A stretch of 64,000 nucleotides of DNA from Thermoleophilia bacterium (lineage in GTDB: Bacteria > Actinomycetota > Thermoleophilia > Miltoncostaeales > Miltoncostaeaceae): assembly GCA_017882545.1 (NCBI GenBank), contig JADGPG010000056.1:1-64000 (forward strand), in the 5' to 3' direction. Positions 1 through 11,449 of this stretch are shown piece by piece. The notes beneath the pieces were generated by a model, which was not told where the DNA came from, did no database searches, and was given only the letters and a program-made list of their open reading frames with translations. The position numbers and the translations under genes are program-made. How positions within the stretch are numbered: position 1 is the first letter of the stretch; every line of letters starts with the position of its first letter.

Positions 1-1
1 C

Positions 2-82
2 GTCGTTGTCGACGAGGCCGAGACCGTCGATCAGGCTGACGTCGTCGTTGTCGACGAGGCGGAGACCGTCGACGAGGTCGAC
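2..82 (+). repeat. Imperfect tandem repeat in the acidic tail
   Basis: Two adjacent units (2-40 and 41-82; 39 and 42 bases) encode nearly the same peptide, VVVDEAETVD followed by two variable residues and Asp-Val. The second unit has one extra GTC codon. The pattern suggests in-frame growth of a disordered acidic tail. Confidence 0.7.
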
Positions 83-235
83 GTTGTCGAGGCGGCAGTC
101 GTTGTGGACGAGGCCGACATCACCGAGGAGGTCGCCGAGACTGTCGTCGACGCCCCAGAGCCGGCGGCAGACCCCGAGGCCGCCGACGAGCCCGGTGACG
201 CCGTCGCCAATCCGGCCGAAGGCACCGAGGCCTAG
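2..235 (+). CDS. rpsA: C-terminal tail of probable 30S ribosomal protein S1 (partial)
   Basis: The window opens inside a reading frame that runs to a TAG at 233-235. The 77 visible residues are a very acidic Val/Asp/Glu/Ala tail ending in NPAEGTEA, with no folded domain. Its first part is an imperfect tandem repeat (VVVDEAETVD, then a second copy). Identification as S1 is by context: in Actinobacteria rpsA lies directly upstream of coaE and carries an acidic C-terminal extension after its S1 domains. The S1 domains themselves lie outside the window, so this is inference. A strong hairpin follows the stop at once. Confidence 0.6.
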   Translation, partial: VVVDEAETVDQADVVVVDEAETVDEVDVVEAAVVVDEADITEEVAETVVDAPEPAADPEAADEPGDAVANPAEGTEA

Positions 236-257
236 CACGGCCACGGGTTCGACTTCC

Positions 258-302
258 GCACTTGGCGCCGGCGGGTCCTGCGACCCGCCGGCGCCAAAGT
301 GC
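258..302 (+). terminator. Strong hairpin after the probable rpsA gene
   Basis: Bases 258-277 and 282-302 form a near-perfect stem of about 20 pairs with a CTGC loop and one bulged base. No U-tract follows, as is common for GC-rich actinobacterial terminators. The right arm ends directly before the first conserved codon of coaE (Val at 303), so the structure should affect coaE expression as well as rpsA termination. Confidence 0.7.
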
Positions 303-887
303 GTTGGCCTAACCGGCGGTATCGGGTCGGGTAAGACCGCTGCACTTGCTGCATTCGCCGACTGTGGCGCGGCAACCCTCTCAAGCGATGATGTCGTGCA
401 CGCGCTCTACGCTGAGCCCGATGTCATCGCCCTCATCCAGGACCGGTTCGGAGCGTCCGTGCGCTCGCCCGACGGGTCCATCGATCGCGCCGCGCTCGGC
501 GCAATCGCCTTCGCCGACTCCGACGGGATCCCGTTCCTTGAGCGTGTCGTCTTCCCGCGGATCGCATCCGCGCGGGAGCGCTGGATCGGCGATCGCCGGG
601 CCGAGCGGCGCTGGCCCCTGCTGGTCGTGGAAGTTCCACTCTTGTTCGAGGCGGGCCTGGCCGACCGGTTCGATGCGGTGGTGGTCGTGACCTCCGGCGA
701 GGACATGCGACGGGCGCGCGTCGAGGCACGCGGTCAGGACTTCGCCGAACGGTCGCGGAGGCAGTGGCCGGAGGAGCGGAAAGTCGCTGCGGCGGACTGC
801 GTATTCCACAACGACGGCGATCTCGCCGCCCTGCGCGCCTGGGCGGGGAGGGTGTACACGGAGTTCGCCACACCGGCGCTCGCGTGA
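300..887 (+). CDS. coaE: Dephospho-CoA kinase, start codon unresolved
   Basis: CoaE phosphorylates the ribose 3'-hydroxyl of dephospho-CoA, the last step of coenzyme A synthesis. The P-loop VGLTGGIGSGKT begins at base 303, exactly where family members begin. Also visible are LSSDDVVHALY (substrate-binding Asp) and VEVPLLFEAGL. About 195 residues is normal for a single-domain CoaE. The start is a problem: between the upstream stop (235) and the P-loop there is no in-frame ATG, GTG, TTG or CTG. A GTG at 299-301 is out of frame. The frame is open further upstream, but only as a Ser/Arg/Pro-rich shadow of the rpsA tail. Position 300 is therefore only an approximate start. Confidence 0.88.
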   Translation, partial: CVGLTGGIGSGKTAALAAFADCGAATLSSDDVVHALYAEPDVIALIQDRFGASVRSPDGSIDRAALGAIAFADSDGIPFLERVVFPRIASARERWIGDRRAERRWPLLVVEVPLLFEAGLADRFDAVVVVTSGEDMRRARVEARGQDFAERSRRQWPEERKVAAADCVFHNDGDLAALRAWAGRVYTEFATPALA

Positions 888-1510
888 CCCGCGGCCGCCG
901 GTGGCTCATCGGCATCATCGGGGTGTTGGCCGCGCTGGCGGTCGCATGGGCGATCATCAACGAGATCATGCCGGGCTGGTACGCGCGGCTGCTCTATCCG
1001 CTCAACAACGTGTCGACGCTTCAGGGTGCGGCACGCCGGGAGCGGTTGGATCCCGCGCTGATCGCGGCTGTCATCCAGGTCGAGAGTAAGTGGGACCCGG
1101 GCGCGGTGTCGCACGCCGACGCGGTCGGTCTCATGCAGCTCGAGCCCGAGACCGCCCGATTCATCGCAGGCCGGCCCACCGCGCCGGCCGGCGACCCGAA
1201 CCGGCTGCAGGATCCGGTCGTCAGCATCGGCTACGGGGCATGGTACCTGCGGTATCTGATCGACCAGACTGGCAGCGTGCCGGCCGCCTTGGTTGCGTAC
1301 AACGCCGGCCTCGAGAACCTGTCCGCGTGGCGCCGACGGGCGACAGCCGGCGGACACGCATTCCGGATACCCGAAGATGTGCCGTTTCCCGAGACCCGCG
1401 CGTTCGTGCACAACGTCCTCAACGACGCCGGCATCTACCGGCGGGCGTACGCCGACGAGATGAAACCCCGGATTCCCGGCTATGCGGTGACCACGACGAC
1501 CAGTGGCTAG
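884..1510 (+). CDS. Membrane-anchored lytic transglycosylase (SLT domain)
   Basis: A peptidoglycan-cleaving lytic transglycosylase of about 208 residues. The N-terminus has a basic start and one membrane segment (about residues 8-26), fitting a signal anchor. The SLT fold follows: VIQVESKWDP with the catalytic Glu at about 67, GLMQLEPETA, and YNAGLENLSAW near the end. The GTG start at 884 overlaps the coaE stop (GTGA), which suggests translational coupling. The family cuts the MurNAc-GlcNAc bond to give 1,6-anhydro products; a role in wall remodelling is inferred. Confidence 0.85.
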   Translation: MTRGRRWLIGIIGVLAALAVAWAIINEIMPGWYARLLYPLNNVSTLQGAARRERLDPALIAAVIQVESKWDPGAVSHADAVGLMQLEPETARFIAGRPTAPAGDPNRLQDPVVSIGYGAWYLRYLIDQTGSVPAALVAYNAGLENLSAWRRRATAGGHAFRIPEDVPFPETRAFVHNVLNDAGIYRRAYADEMKPRIPGYAVTTTTSG

Positions 1511-1903
1511 CTAGCGGTCGCCCGTTTGGATCAGTTCGATCCGGTATCCGTCGGGGTCACCGACGAAGCAGATCATCGACCCGCCGGGGCCGCTCACGTA
1601 GGGGGGCCGCTCCGGCTGGATGCCGAACTCCGCCAGCCGGGCGAGCTCCGTGTGAAGGTCGGCAACGGCCAACGCAATGTGCCCGTACCCGGTTCCGACG
1701 TCGTACGGCTCCGCCCGGCCGTCGTTGAGCGTCAGCTCGAGCCGGTTCCCGTCCCCGGGGAGACCAAGGAAGATAACCGTCGCGGTGTCCCCGCCGACGC
1801 GCTTGCGGTCCCGCTCCTCGAACCCAAGGGAACGGTAGAAGGCCAGCGAGCGATCCTCGTCGACGACGCGGATGCACGTGTGCAGAATCTCGGTCGCGGT
1901 CAT
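1511..1903 (-). CDS. Glyoxalase I-like VOC family protein
   Basis: A 130-residue vicinal-oxygen-chelate protein with the paired beta-alpha-beta-beta-beta layout of glyoxalase I. The four expected metal ligands can be placed at His8, Glu56, His75 and Glu123, matching lactoylglutathione lyase. Actinobacteria mostly use mycothiol or other thiols, so the true thiol partner is uncertain. The ATG at 1903 is chosen over an upstream extension because AAGGAGG lies 6 bases before it. The gene is convergent with the transglycosylase gene, with the stops directly adjoining, and divergent from uvrB. Confidence 0.75.
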   Translation of the reverse strand: MTATEILHTCIRVVDEDRSLAFYRSLGFEERDRKRVGGDTATVIFLGLPGDGNRLELTLNDGRAEPYDVGTGYGHIALAVADLHTELARLAEFGIQPERPPYVSGPGGSMICFVGDPDGYRIELIQTGDR

Positions 1904-1952
1904 TGCGCCTCCTTCGGGGCCGGTAGCGGTGGGTGCCAACCGCAATCAACGA

Positions 1953-1958
1953 TACCCT
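1953..1958 (+). promoter_or_regulatory. -10 box of uvrB (leaderless)
   Basis: TACCCT lies 7 bases before the ATG at 1966, fitting the leaderless signature seen elsewhere in the window and supporting this start over the ORF's upstream codons. Confidence 0.5.
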
Positions 1959-1965
1959 GCATGCC

Positions 1966-4002
1966 ATGGCCAGGCCGACATTCGAAGTCTCCAGTGCGTA
2001 CGCGCCGACCGGCGACCAGCCGCAGGCGATCGCCGAACTGACCGCCGGCATCGCTCGCGAGGAGCGGTACCAAACGCTGCTTGGCGTCACCGGATCCGGG
2101 AAGACCTTCACGATGGCGAACATCATCGCCCGGACGGGCCGTCCAGCCCTCATCATTGCCCACAACAAGACGCTTGCCGCGCAGCTGTGCAACGAGTTTC
2201 GCGAGTTCCTGCCGGGGGCTGCTGTCGAGTACTTCGTCAGCTACTACGACTACTACCAGCCAGAGGCGTACATCGCGTCGTCGGACACCTACATTGAGAA
2301 GGACAGCTCGATCAACGACGAGATCGACCGTCTGCGGCACGCGGCGACCGCGTCGCTGCTGGCGCGACGTGACGTCGTGATCGTGGCGTCCGTCAGCTGC
2401 ATCTACGGAATCGGCTCGCCGGAGGTGTACCGGAACCGGATCGTGACCCTCACCGTCGGGGCCGAATACCCGCGGGAGGCCCTGTTCCGCCGGCTCGTGG
2501 AGGTGCAATATCAGCGCAACGACACGGTGCTGGAGCGCGGTCGGTTCCGCGTACGGGGGGATGCGATTGAGATCCAGCCCGCCGACGCGCACACGGCGTA
2601 CCGCATCTCGATGTTCGGCGACGAGGTCGAACAGATCACGCACTTCGATCCGCTGACCGGGGAGGTGCTGGCGACGCCAGGGCACGTGGCCGTGTTTCCC
2701 GCGACCCACTACGTCACGCCTCCCGAGGTGATCGACCGGTCCCTCAAGGAGATCCGGGATGAGCTTGAGGGGCAGGTGGCCCTGTTCGAGGCCCAAGGGA
2801 AGGTCGTCGAGGCCCATCGGCTGCGCCAGCGCACCGAGTACGACATGGAGATGATCCGGGAGCTCGGGTTCTGTTCCGGCATCGAGAACTACTCGCGGAT
2901 CCTCGATGGGCGCGCGCCCGGCACGCCGCCGCACACGCTCATCGACTTCTTCCCCGATGACTTCATCTGCTTCATCGATGAATCGCACAATACGATGGGG
3001 CAGCTGCGCGGCATGTACGAGGGTGACCGCTCACGCAAACTGAACCTCATCGATTACGGGTTCCGGATCCCGGCGGCGCTCGACAACCGCCCGCTCCAGC
3101 TGGACGAGTTTCTGGAACGGGTGCCGCGCATCGTGTTCGTGTCCGCGACCCCCGGTGCCTTCGAGCAGCGAGTATCCGGACACGTTGTCGAGCAGATCAT
3201 CCGGCCCACCGGGCTAATCGACCCGGCGATCGATGTCCGCCCGACCACCGGGCAGATCGACGATCTCATCGGCGAGGTGAAGGCCCGGGCCGGACGGGGA
3301 GAGCGGGCGCTGGTGACGACCCTGACCAAGCGCATGGCCGAGGACCTGACCGAATACCTCACAGAAGCGGGATTGCGGGCGCGGTACCTGCACTCGGAGA
3401 TCGACACACTCGAGCGAATCCGGATCGTGCGCGAACTACGCCTGGGCCAATTCGATGTGCTGGTCGGGGTCAACCTTCTGCGCGAGGGGCTCGACCTGCC
3501 CGAGGTCACGCTCGTGGCCATTCTCGATGCCGACAAGGAAGGGTTCCTGCGCGGAACGACATCGCTGATTCAGACGATCGGCCGTGCTGCCCGCAACGTC
3601 GATGGCCGGGTCGTGATGTACGCCGACAAGCGCACGGACGCCATGACCACCGCGATCGCCGAAACCGAACGGCGTCGCGAGATCCAGGTGGCCTACAACG
3701 TCGAGCACGGAATCACACCGATGTCGATCGTCAAGGGCGTCTCGGATATCGTGGAGCTTCTGGGCCTGGGCGAGGACCGGCCCGGGCGGGGCGGGAAGCG
3801 GGCCGCCCGCAACCTCCGGTCCACCGTCGGCGACCGCTCCTTAGCGGATCTCGAGCAGGCACTGATCGATCTCGAGACCGAGATGTTCGCCGCCGCCGAA
3901 GAGCTGCGCTTCGAGCAAGCGGCGAGTCTGCGCGACCAGATCGCCGAGGTCCGGCGCGAGCTCGACGCGCGCATCGCCCGCGAGAGTGCACCGGTCCGCT
4001 AG
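1966..4002 (+). CDS. uvrB: Excinuclease ABC subunit B
   Basis: UvrB is the damage-verifying helicase-like subunit of nucleotide excision repair; it is loaded by UvrA and recruits UvrC. The 678 residues have the usual length. Visible are Walker A GVTGSGKT (40-47), the DNA-wedging beta-hairpin [11 protein letters not shown] (from 93), the DESH Walker B (338-341), helicase motifs such as SATPG and QTIGRAARN, and a C-terminal UVR domain ([13 protein letters not shown]) that binds UvrC. The ATG at 1966 gives the typical MARPTFEV start. uvrA follows after a 49-base gap with its own promoter. Confidence 0.97.
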   Translation: MARPTFEVSSAYAPTGDQPQAIAELTAGIAREERYQTLLGVTGSGKTFTMANIIARTGRPALIIAHNKTLAAQLCNEFREFLPGAAVEYFVSYYDYYQPEAYIASSDTYIEKDSSINDEIDRLRHAATASLLARRDVVIVASVSCIYGIGSPEVYRNRIVTLTVGAEYPREALFRRLVEVQYQRNDTVLERGRFRVRGDAIEIQPADAHTAYRISMFGDEVEQITHFDPLTGEVLATPGHVAVFPATHYVTPPEVIDRSLKEIRDELEGQVALFEAQGKVVEAHRLRQRTEYDMEMIRELGFCSGIENYSRILDGRAPGTPPHTLIDFFPDDFICFIDESHNTMGQLRGMYEGDRSRKLNLIDYGFRIPAALDNRPLQLDEFLERVPRIVFVSATPGAFEQRVSGHVVEQIIRPTGLIDPAIDVRPTTGQIDDLIGEVKARAGRGERALVTTLTKRMAEDLTEYLTEAGLRARYLHSEIDTLERIRIVRELRLGQFDVLVGVNLLREGLDLPEVTLVAILDADKEGFLRGTTSLIQTIGRAARNVDGRVVMYADKRTDAMTTAIAETERRREIQVAYNVEHGITPMSIVKGVSDIVELLGLGEDRPGRGGKRAARNLRSTVGDRSLADLEQALIDLETEMFAAAEELRFEQAASLRDQIAEVRRELDARIARESAPVR

Positions 4003-4038
4003 CCCCGGTTGGCAACGGCGTCCGCCACCTCCTCGGAC

Positions 4039-4044
4039 TAGACT
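4039..4044 (+). promoter_or_regulatory. -10 box of uvrA (leaderless)
   Basis: TAGACT lies 7 bases before the GTG at 4052. No Shine-Dalgarno sequence is visible, fitting a leaderless uvrA mRNA. Confidence 0.55.
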
Positions 4045-4051
4045 CGATGAC

Positions 4052-6946
<2,895 letters not shown>

Positions 6947-6977
6947 CCCGAACCGCGTCCACCGGAGGACGGTCCGC

Positions 6978-8300
6978 GTGACTCCCGACGAGCGGGAGCG
7001 CCTGTTCGCGCTCCTGCGCATTCCCAGCGTCAGTGCGCTCCCGGAACACGCCCCCGACATGGAGCGGGCGGTCGACCTTCTGGCGATTGAGATCGCCCGA
7101 TGCGGCGGGTCCAGCGACGTCGTGCGCAACGGAGGGCATCCGCTGCTGGTCGGCAACGTGCCCGCCTCGACGGACGACGCCCCGCACGTGCTCGTCTACG
7201 GGCACTACGACGTTCAGCCCGTCGGTGACCTGGGCGACTGGGAGTCCGACCCCTTCACGCCGGAAGTGCGGAACGGAAACCTCTACGGGCGCGGCACCAG
7301 TGACGACAAGGGCAACCTGTTCATGCTGATCGTCGCGGTGCAGCGACTGCGGGCCGCGAACACCCTCCCGGTTCATATTCGCTTCGTGATCGACGGGGAG
7401 GAGGAGTCCGGCGGAGAGAGCGCGGTTCGCTACGTGGCCGGCGACACCGTCCCTGCCGACGCTGCCGTGATCTTCGACGCACCGATGATCGGTCCCGCAC
7501 GAGCGATGGTCTGCGCGGGGCTGCGCGGCCTGGTGTACCGGCGGATCCGGGTCCGCACGGCGCCGCGGGACGCCCACAGCGGCCTGTACGGCGGTGCCGG
7601 ACTGAGCGCCGCACACACCCTCGTGCGGATCCTTGACCAGCTCATCGCGCGCAACGGCGTGCTGCACCCGGACCTGTGCGTCGGCATCGCCGCCCCGGCT
7701 CCGGACGAGCGGGCTGCCTGGGCCGACCTGCCCGACGGCGCCTCCATGTTGTCGGATGCCGGCCTGCGGCCGGCCGACGACCGTGCCGCGTCCGATTTCT
7801 ATCGCCGCACCGTGGCCGCGCCATCGCTTGAGATCCACGGCATCACGTGCGGCGAACCGGACGCGGTAAAGACCAACCTGGTCAGCGAGGCCACCGCGAC
7901 GCTGTCACTGCGGATCGCGCCGGGTCAGGATGCCGATGCCGTGGCGGCGACACTCGACCGGCTCATCGCCGCGTCGGCGCCCGAGGGGGCGGACGTGGAC
8001 ATCACGAGGCTCGGGACGGCGGCGCCGGCGCTGTGCGATCCCAGAGATCCCGTCATCGCCGCCGCCGCCGGAGCAATCACCGCGTCAACCGGCTGGCCGT
8101 GCGTGCCCGTACGCAGCGGGGGGAGCATCCCGATCGTGGCGACGCTTGCCGGGCGGGGGATCCCGACCGTGCTGTCGGGTTTCGCCCTGCCAGACGACGG
8201 CATCCACGGGCCGAACGAGCACTTGCGCGAATCGCACCTGGAGATCGGAACGCGAGCCGCGATGGCCATCTTTGCCGCCATCGGGAGCCTTGGCCGCTAG
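6978..8300 (+). CDS. M20 family metallopeptidase (dipeptidase-like)
   Basis: A zinc-dependent amidohydrolase/peptidase of 440 residues in the M20 dipeptidase subgroup. Metal ligands and the catalytic residues are visible: GHYDVQPV (His76, Asp78), the bridging Asp in GRGTSDDKG, and GEEESGGES. A lid/dimerisation domain sits in the middle with RDAHSGLYGG. The GTG at 6978 has GGAGG 8 bases upstream. It lies 31 bases behind uvrA and is probably co-transcribed with it. The substrate cannot be told from sequence; dipeptides or N-acyl amino acids are the family's usual targets. Confidence 0.85.
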   Translation: MTPDERERLFALLRIPSVSALPEHAPDMERAVDLLAIEIARCGGSSDVVRNGGHPLLVGNVPASTDDAPHVLVYGHYDVQPVGDLGDWESDPFTPEVRNGNLYGRGTSDDKGNLFMLIVAVQRLRAANTLPVHIRFVIDGEEESGGESAVRYVAGDTVPADAAVIFDAPMIGPARAMVCAGLRGLVYRRIRVRTAPRDAHSGLYGGAGLSAAHTLVRILDQLIARNGVLHPDLCVGIAAPAPDERAAWADLPDGASMLSDAGLRPADDRAASDFYRRTVAAPSLEIHGITCGEPDAVKTNLVSEATATLSLRIAPGQDADAVAATLDRLIAASAPEGADVDITRLGTAAPALCDPRDPVIAAAAGAITASTGWPCVPVRSGGSIPIVATLAGRGIPTVLSGFALPDDGIHGPNEHLRESHLEIGTRAAMAIFAAIGSLGR

Positions 8301-8303
8301 TCT
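8298..8303 (+). promoter_or_regulatory. Candidate -10 box of fumC
   Basis: TAGTCT overlaps the stop codon of the M20 gene. A start of transcription near 8310 would place the 8312-8340 hairpin at the extreme 5' end of the fumC message. Confidence 0.4.
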
Positions 8304-8311
8304 GCGGTGCT

Positions 8312-8340
8312 GACCCTGTATGAGTGAAGTGTTCAGGGTC
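8312..8340 (+). other. Hairpin in the fumC leader
   Basis: GACCCTG (8312-8318) pairs with CAGGGTC (8334-8340) around a 15-base loop. It could be a weak terminator for the uvrA-M20 transcript, a 5' stabilising stem of fumC mRNA, or a protein-binding palindrome. The sequence does not decide between these. Confidence 0.4.
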
Positions 8341-8363
8341 GCTCAACATACGAAGGGAGCCTA

Positions 8364-9677
8364 ATGGCGGAGCTGTGGGGTGCTGAGACCAGCAAGGCAG
8401 TCGACAATTTTCCGGTGTCCGGTGAGCGGGTTCCGCTTCCGGTCGTGCGCTGGCTGGGCCGGATCAAGGGCGCTGCCGCACGCGTGAACGCCGATTTGGG
8501 ACTGCTCGATGCGGATCTCGCCGGCAAGATCGCCGCCGCCGCCGACGAGGTGGCTCAGGGCAAGCACGACGACCAGTTCCCGATCGACGTCTTCCAGACG
8601 GGTTCCGGAACCTCTTCCAACATGAACGCCAACGAGGTCCTGGCAAGCCTGTCCGGGGCGCACCCGAACGACCATGTCAACATGGGCCAGAGCTCCAACG
8701 ACGTATTTCCCTCCGCCGTGCACCTGGCGGCGTTGGAGGAGACGACCAAGCAGCTGCTGCCCGCGCTCACCCATCTCGCTGATGCGTTCGGCGCGAAGGC
8801 CGTAGCATTCAAGGATCTCGTCAAGTCGGGCCGCACCCACCTGATGGACGCGGTACCCGTGACCCTCGGCCAGGAGTTCGCCGGCTATGAGGCACAGATT
8901 CGTCAGGCGGTTGCCCGCGTGGAGGACGCCGTTCCGCGCCTTGCGCAGATCCCGCTCGGCGGCACCGCCGCCGGCACCGGGCTCAACACCCACGCGGAGT
9001 TCGCCGGTCGCGTGCGTGAGCTGCTCGCGAAAGACACCGGTCTGACCATCAACCCGCCCGCGCACCCGTTCGAAGCGCAGGGCAACCGGGACGGCCTCGT
9101 CGAGCTCTCCGGAGTGCTCAAGGTGATCGCGGTCTCGCTGACCAAGATCGCCACCGATCTGGCCTGGATGGGGTCCGGCCCGCGGTGCGGGCTCGGCGAG
9201 ATCTACCTCCCCGAGCTCCAGAAGGGCTCGTCGATCATGCCGGGCAAGGTAAACCCGGTCATTCCCGAGGTGGTCACCCAGGTCGCCGCCCAGGTGATCG
9301 GCAACGACGCTGCGATCACGATCGGCGGCATGCAGGGCAACTTCGAGCTGAACGTCCGCATTCCGCTGATGGCCCGCAACCTGCTCCAGTCGATCCACCT
9401 GCTGACCAGCGCATCAACGCTTCTGGCCGACAAATGCGTGTCGGGAATCGAGCCCAATCTCGAAGGACTCGAGCGCAGCGCGGAGGGCACGCTCGCCGTG
9501 GCCACCGCCCTGAACCCCTATATCGGGTACGACAAAGCGACCGACATCGTCAAGGACGCGACAAAGTCCGGGCGTTCGCTGCGGGACGTCGCGCGCGAGC
9601 ACGGCGTCGACGAGAAGACGCTCAACACCGCACTGAACCTCCGTGAGATCGCGGCGGGTTCCGGCGTGGCCGAGTAG
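8364..9677 (+). CDS. fumC: Class II fumarate hydratase
   Basis: Fumarase interconverts fumarate and L-malate in the citric acid cycle. The 437-residue protein has TGSGTSSNMNANEV, KSGRTHLMDAVPVTLGQEF and the superfamily signature GSSIMPGKVNPV (288-299) with the catalytic Ser loop. The sequence after the signature (PEVVTQVAAQVIGNDAAI) matches actinobacterial FumC as I remember it; aspartase is a close relative but less likely given these blocks. The ATG at 8364 has AAGGAG at a good distance. The gene ends at a bidirectional hairpin shared with the metal-transport operon. Confidence 0.92.
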   Translation: MAELWGAETSKAVDNFPVSGERVPLPVVRWLGRIKGAAARVNADLGLLDADLAGKIAAAADEVAQGKHDDQFPIDVFQTGSGTSSNMNANEVLASLSGAHPNDHVNMGQSSNDVFPSAVHLAALEETTKQLLPALTHLADAFGAKAVAFKDLVKSGRTHLMDAVPVTLGQEFAGYEAQIRQAVARVEDAVPRLAQIPLGGTAAGTGLNTHAEFAGRVRELLAKDTGLTINPPAHPFEAQGNRDGLVELSGVLKVIAVSLTKIATDLAWMGSGPRCGLGEIYLPELQKGSSIMPGKVNPVIPEVVTQVAAQVIGNDAAITIGGMQGNFELNVRIPLMARNLLQSIHLLTSASTLLADKCVSGIEPNLEGLERSAEGTLAVATALNPYIGYDKATDIVKDATKSGRSLRDVAREHGVDEKTLNTALNLREIAAGSGVAE

Positions 9678-9686
9678 TTCCCGCGC

Positions 9687-9717
9687 AACGGGCGGCGTGC
9701 CTCGCACGCCGCCCGTT
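9687..9717. terminator. Bidirectional terminator between fumC and the metal ABC operon
   Basis: A perfect 14-base-pair stem (9687-9700 with 9704-9717) closes a CTC loop. It lies between the stops of two convergent transcripts, as expected of a shared terminator, and has no U-tract. Confidence 0.8.
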
Positions 9718-9725
9718 CGCAGTTC

Positions 9726-10577
9726 CTAGCGCGGGCCCGGCACCGCACTGCCCATCACGCCACGACGGCGTCCTCGCAATCGCTCGGGCAGAACCGCTGC
9801 GGCAAATGCAAGCGCAGCAACACCGACGATCGCGCTGCTGGGCGCCACCGACGGGATCTCGGCACTGACCCACAGCCCCAGCCATGCCGACCCCACGGCG
9901 ATCCCCACTGCGAGGGACATTCCCCGGTAGGGGCGGCCGGACAGACGATGCGCAGCACCGGCCGGGGCCGACACCAGCCCGATCAGGAGCAACGCCCCGA
10001 CCGCCTGGGTCGCCTCTGCGGCCACGCCACCGAGGACCACGAAGTACATCAGCCCGAGCATCGCCACCGGCAGACCGCGGGACCGGGCGACCCCGGGATC
10101 AATGCTTGCGAACACCAGTGGCCTGGCGATCGCCACCAACACCACCGCAACGGCGCCCGCAATCAGGATGGCGGTCACCGCGTGGGCGGTATCGATGCCG
10201 GAGATATCGCCGAACAGCGCAACGGCAGCGGTTGCACCCTCACCAGCCGCGCCCCCGCGAGCCACGACCGCCAGTGCCAGCACACCAAGCCCGAGCACCC
10301 ACGTCACGGCGATCCCGATCGTCACATCGTCGACGCGTCCGCGTCCCCCGAGCGCGACGAGCAAGAGCGCGCAACACAGCGTCAGGCCGAACAGCCCGAC
10401 CCGCGGGTCAATCGAAAAGGCCACGGCGGCGACAGCTCCGGTGAACGCGAAATGGCTCATGGCGTCGACCGCAAACACTTGGGCGCGCAACACCGCGAAC
10501 CACCCCACAAGTCCGCAGACCGCCGCGATCGCGGTCAGCGCCAGAAAGGTCGGGATCGATACGAGCAGGATCGTCAT
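9726..10577 (-). CDS. Metal ABC transporter permease (ZnuB/MntB family), second copy
   Basis: An ABC-3 family inner-membrane permease of 283 residues with about eight hydrophobic segments and the family's cytoplasmic coupling region (LVFASIDPGVARSRGLP). It is the last gene of a four-gene importer operon. Its ATG at 10577 overlaps the stop of the preceding permease gene (ATGA). Two adjacent, different permeases suggest a heterodimeric channel, as in some Mn/Zn importers. The C-terminus is short and basic. Confidence 0.85.
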   Translation of the reverse strand: MTILLVSIPTFLALTAIAAVCGLVGWFAVLRAQVFAVDAMSHFAFTGAVAAVAFSIDPRVGLFGLTLCCALLLVALGGRGRVDDVTIGIAVTWVLGLGVLALAVVARGGAAGEGATAAVALFGDISGIDTAHAVTAILIAGAVAVVLVAIARPLVFASIDPGVARSRGLPVAMLGLMYFVVLGGVAAEATQAVGALLLIGLVSAPAGAAHRLSGRPYRGMSLAVGIAVGSAWLGLWVSAEIPSVAPSSAIVGVAALAFAAAVLPERLRGRRRGVMGSAVPGPR

Positions 10578-11449
10578 GCCACGACCGCGGCCCCGGCACG
10601 CCGTCGCGGCAGGCGACCCCAACGCGCCGCCGCGTACGCGAGGAACGCAAACGTGGTGGTGAAGAAGCCGAGGGGAAAGGGGGAAAAGTACGCGCACGCC
10701 AAGGACAGCCAGACGATCATCACCGCGCAGGCGACGCTTAGGACCATGCTCGCGATCGGCCGACCCGCCACGCGCTGGGCCGTGGCCGCGGGGCTCACCA
10801 GCACCGCAAACACCAGCAGCGCGCCGGTGATCTGCGTGGCCGCCGCCACGGTGACACCGAGCACGAGCATGAACCCGATCTCCAGCGTCCGCACGGGCAC
10901 ACCACGCGCGGCGGCTGCCTCGGGGTCGAGTGATGCGAACAACAACGGGCGGCCGACCACGACGAGTATCCCGAGGATCGCCGCTGCGGCGGCCGCCAGC
11001 ACCCAGACCTGAGTGTCGGTCACCCCGAGAAACGACCCAAACAACAGCCCGTCCAGGCCCCCGAGCACCCCATGCGACATCGCCAGCAGGACGAACCCGA
11101 CGGCCAATCCGACAGCCTGTACGGTCCCGATCCGGGCGGACTGGATGCCGCCTTGGGAATCATGGGCGTCTGGTCGGCGCGCCAACACGACCGCCGCGAC
11201 TCCACACGCGAGGTAGTAACCGAGCGCGCCGGGAAGCGCGAACAGGAGCCCGGCCGCAGCGCCCGGGAATGCCATCGTCGAGAGAGTGTGCCCGGCAAAC
11301 GTCTGCCGACGGAGCACCATGTACCAGCCCACCGCACCGGCCAGGACGGCCACGATCGTTCCCGCCGCGAACGCCTGGACCATAAACGGGTACGCCAACA
11401 GCTGTCGCAGGTCCCAGACCGGATTCCATGATGCGGACGGGGACGTCAT
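10574..11449 (-). CDS. Metal ABC transporter permease (ZnuB/MntB family), first copy
   Basis: A 291-residue ABC-3 permease with about eight membrane segments. The coupling segment LLFASLDPEAAAARGVP closely parallels that of the next permease, so the two arose by duplication. GHTLSTMAFPGAAAG near residue 55 is the family's substrate-path region. The ATG at 11449 overlaps the ATPase stop. It probably pairs with the downstream permease to form the transmembrane channel for zinc or manganese. Confidence 0.87.
   Translation of the reverse strand: MTSPSASWNPVWDLRQLLAYPFMVQAFAAGTIVAVLAGAVGWYMVLRRQTFAGHTLSTMAFPGAAAGLLFALPGALGYYLACGVAAVVLARRPDAHDSQGGIQSARIGTVQAVGLAVGFVLLAMSHGVLGGLDGLLFGSFLGVTDTQVWVLAAAAAAILGILVVVGRPLLFASLDPEAAAARGVPVRTLEIGFMLVLGVTVAAATQITGALLVFAVLVSPAATAQRVAGRPIASMVLSVACAVMIVWLSLACAYFSPFPLGFFTTTFAFLAYAAARWGRLPRRRAGAAVVA

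Noticed and set aside
244-258. A GGTTCGA-like sequence recalling the T-loop of a tRNA
   Set aside because: No acceptor or anticodon stem can be drawn around it; it lies between a stop codon and a hairpin.
6-299. N-terminal extension of coaE from codon 6 onward
   Set aside because: The translation is Ser/Arg/Thr/Pro-rich shadow of the acidic rpsA tail in another frame and has no counterpart in CoaE proteins.
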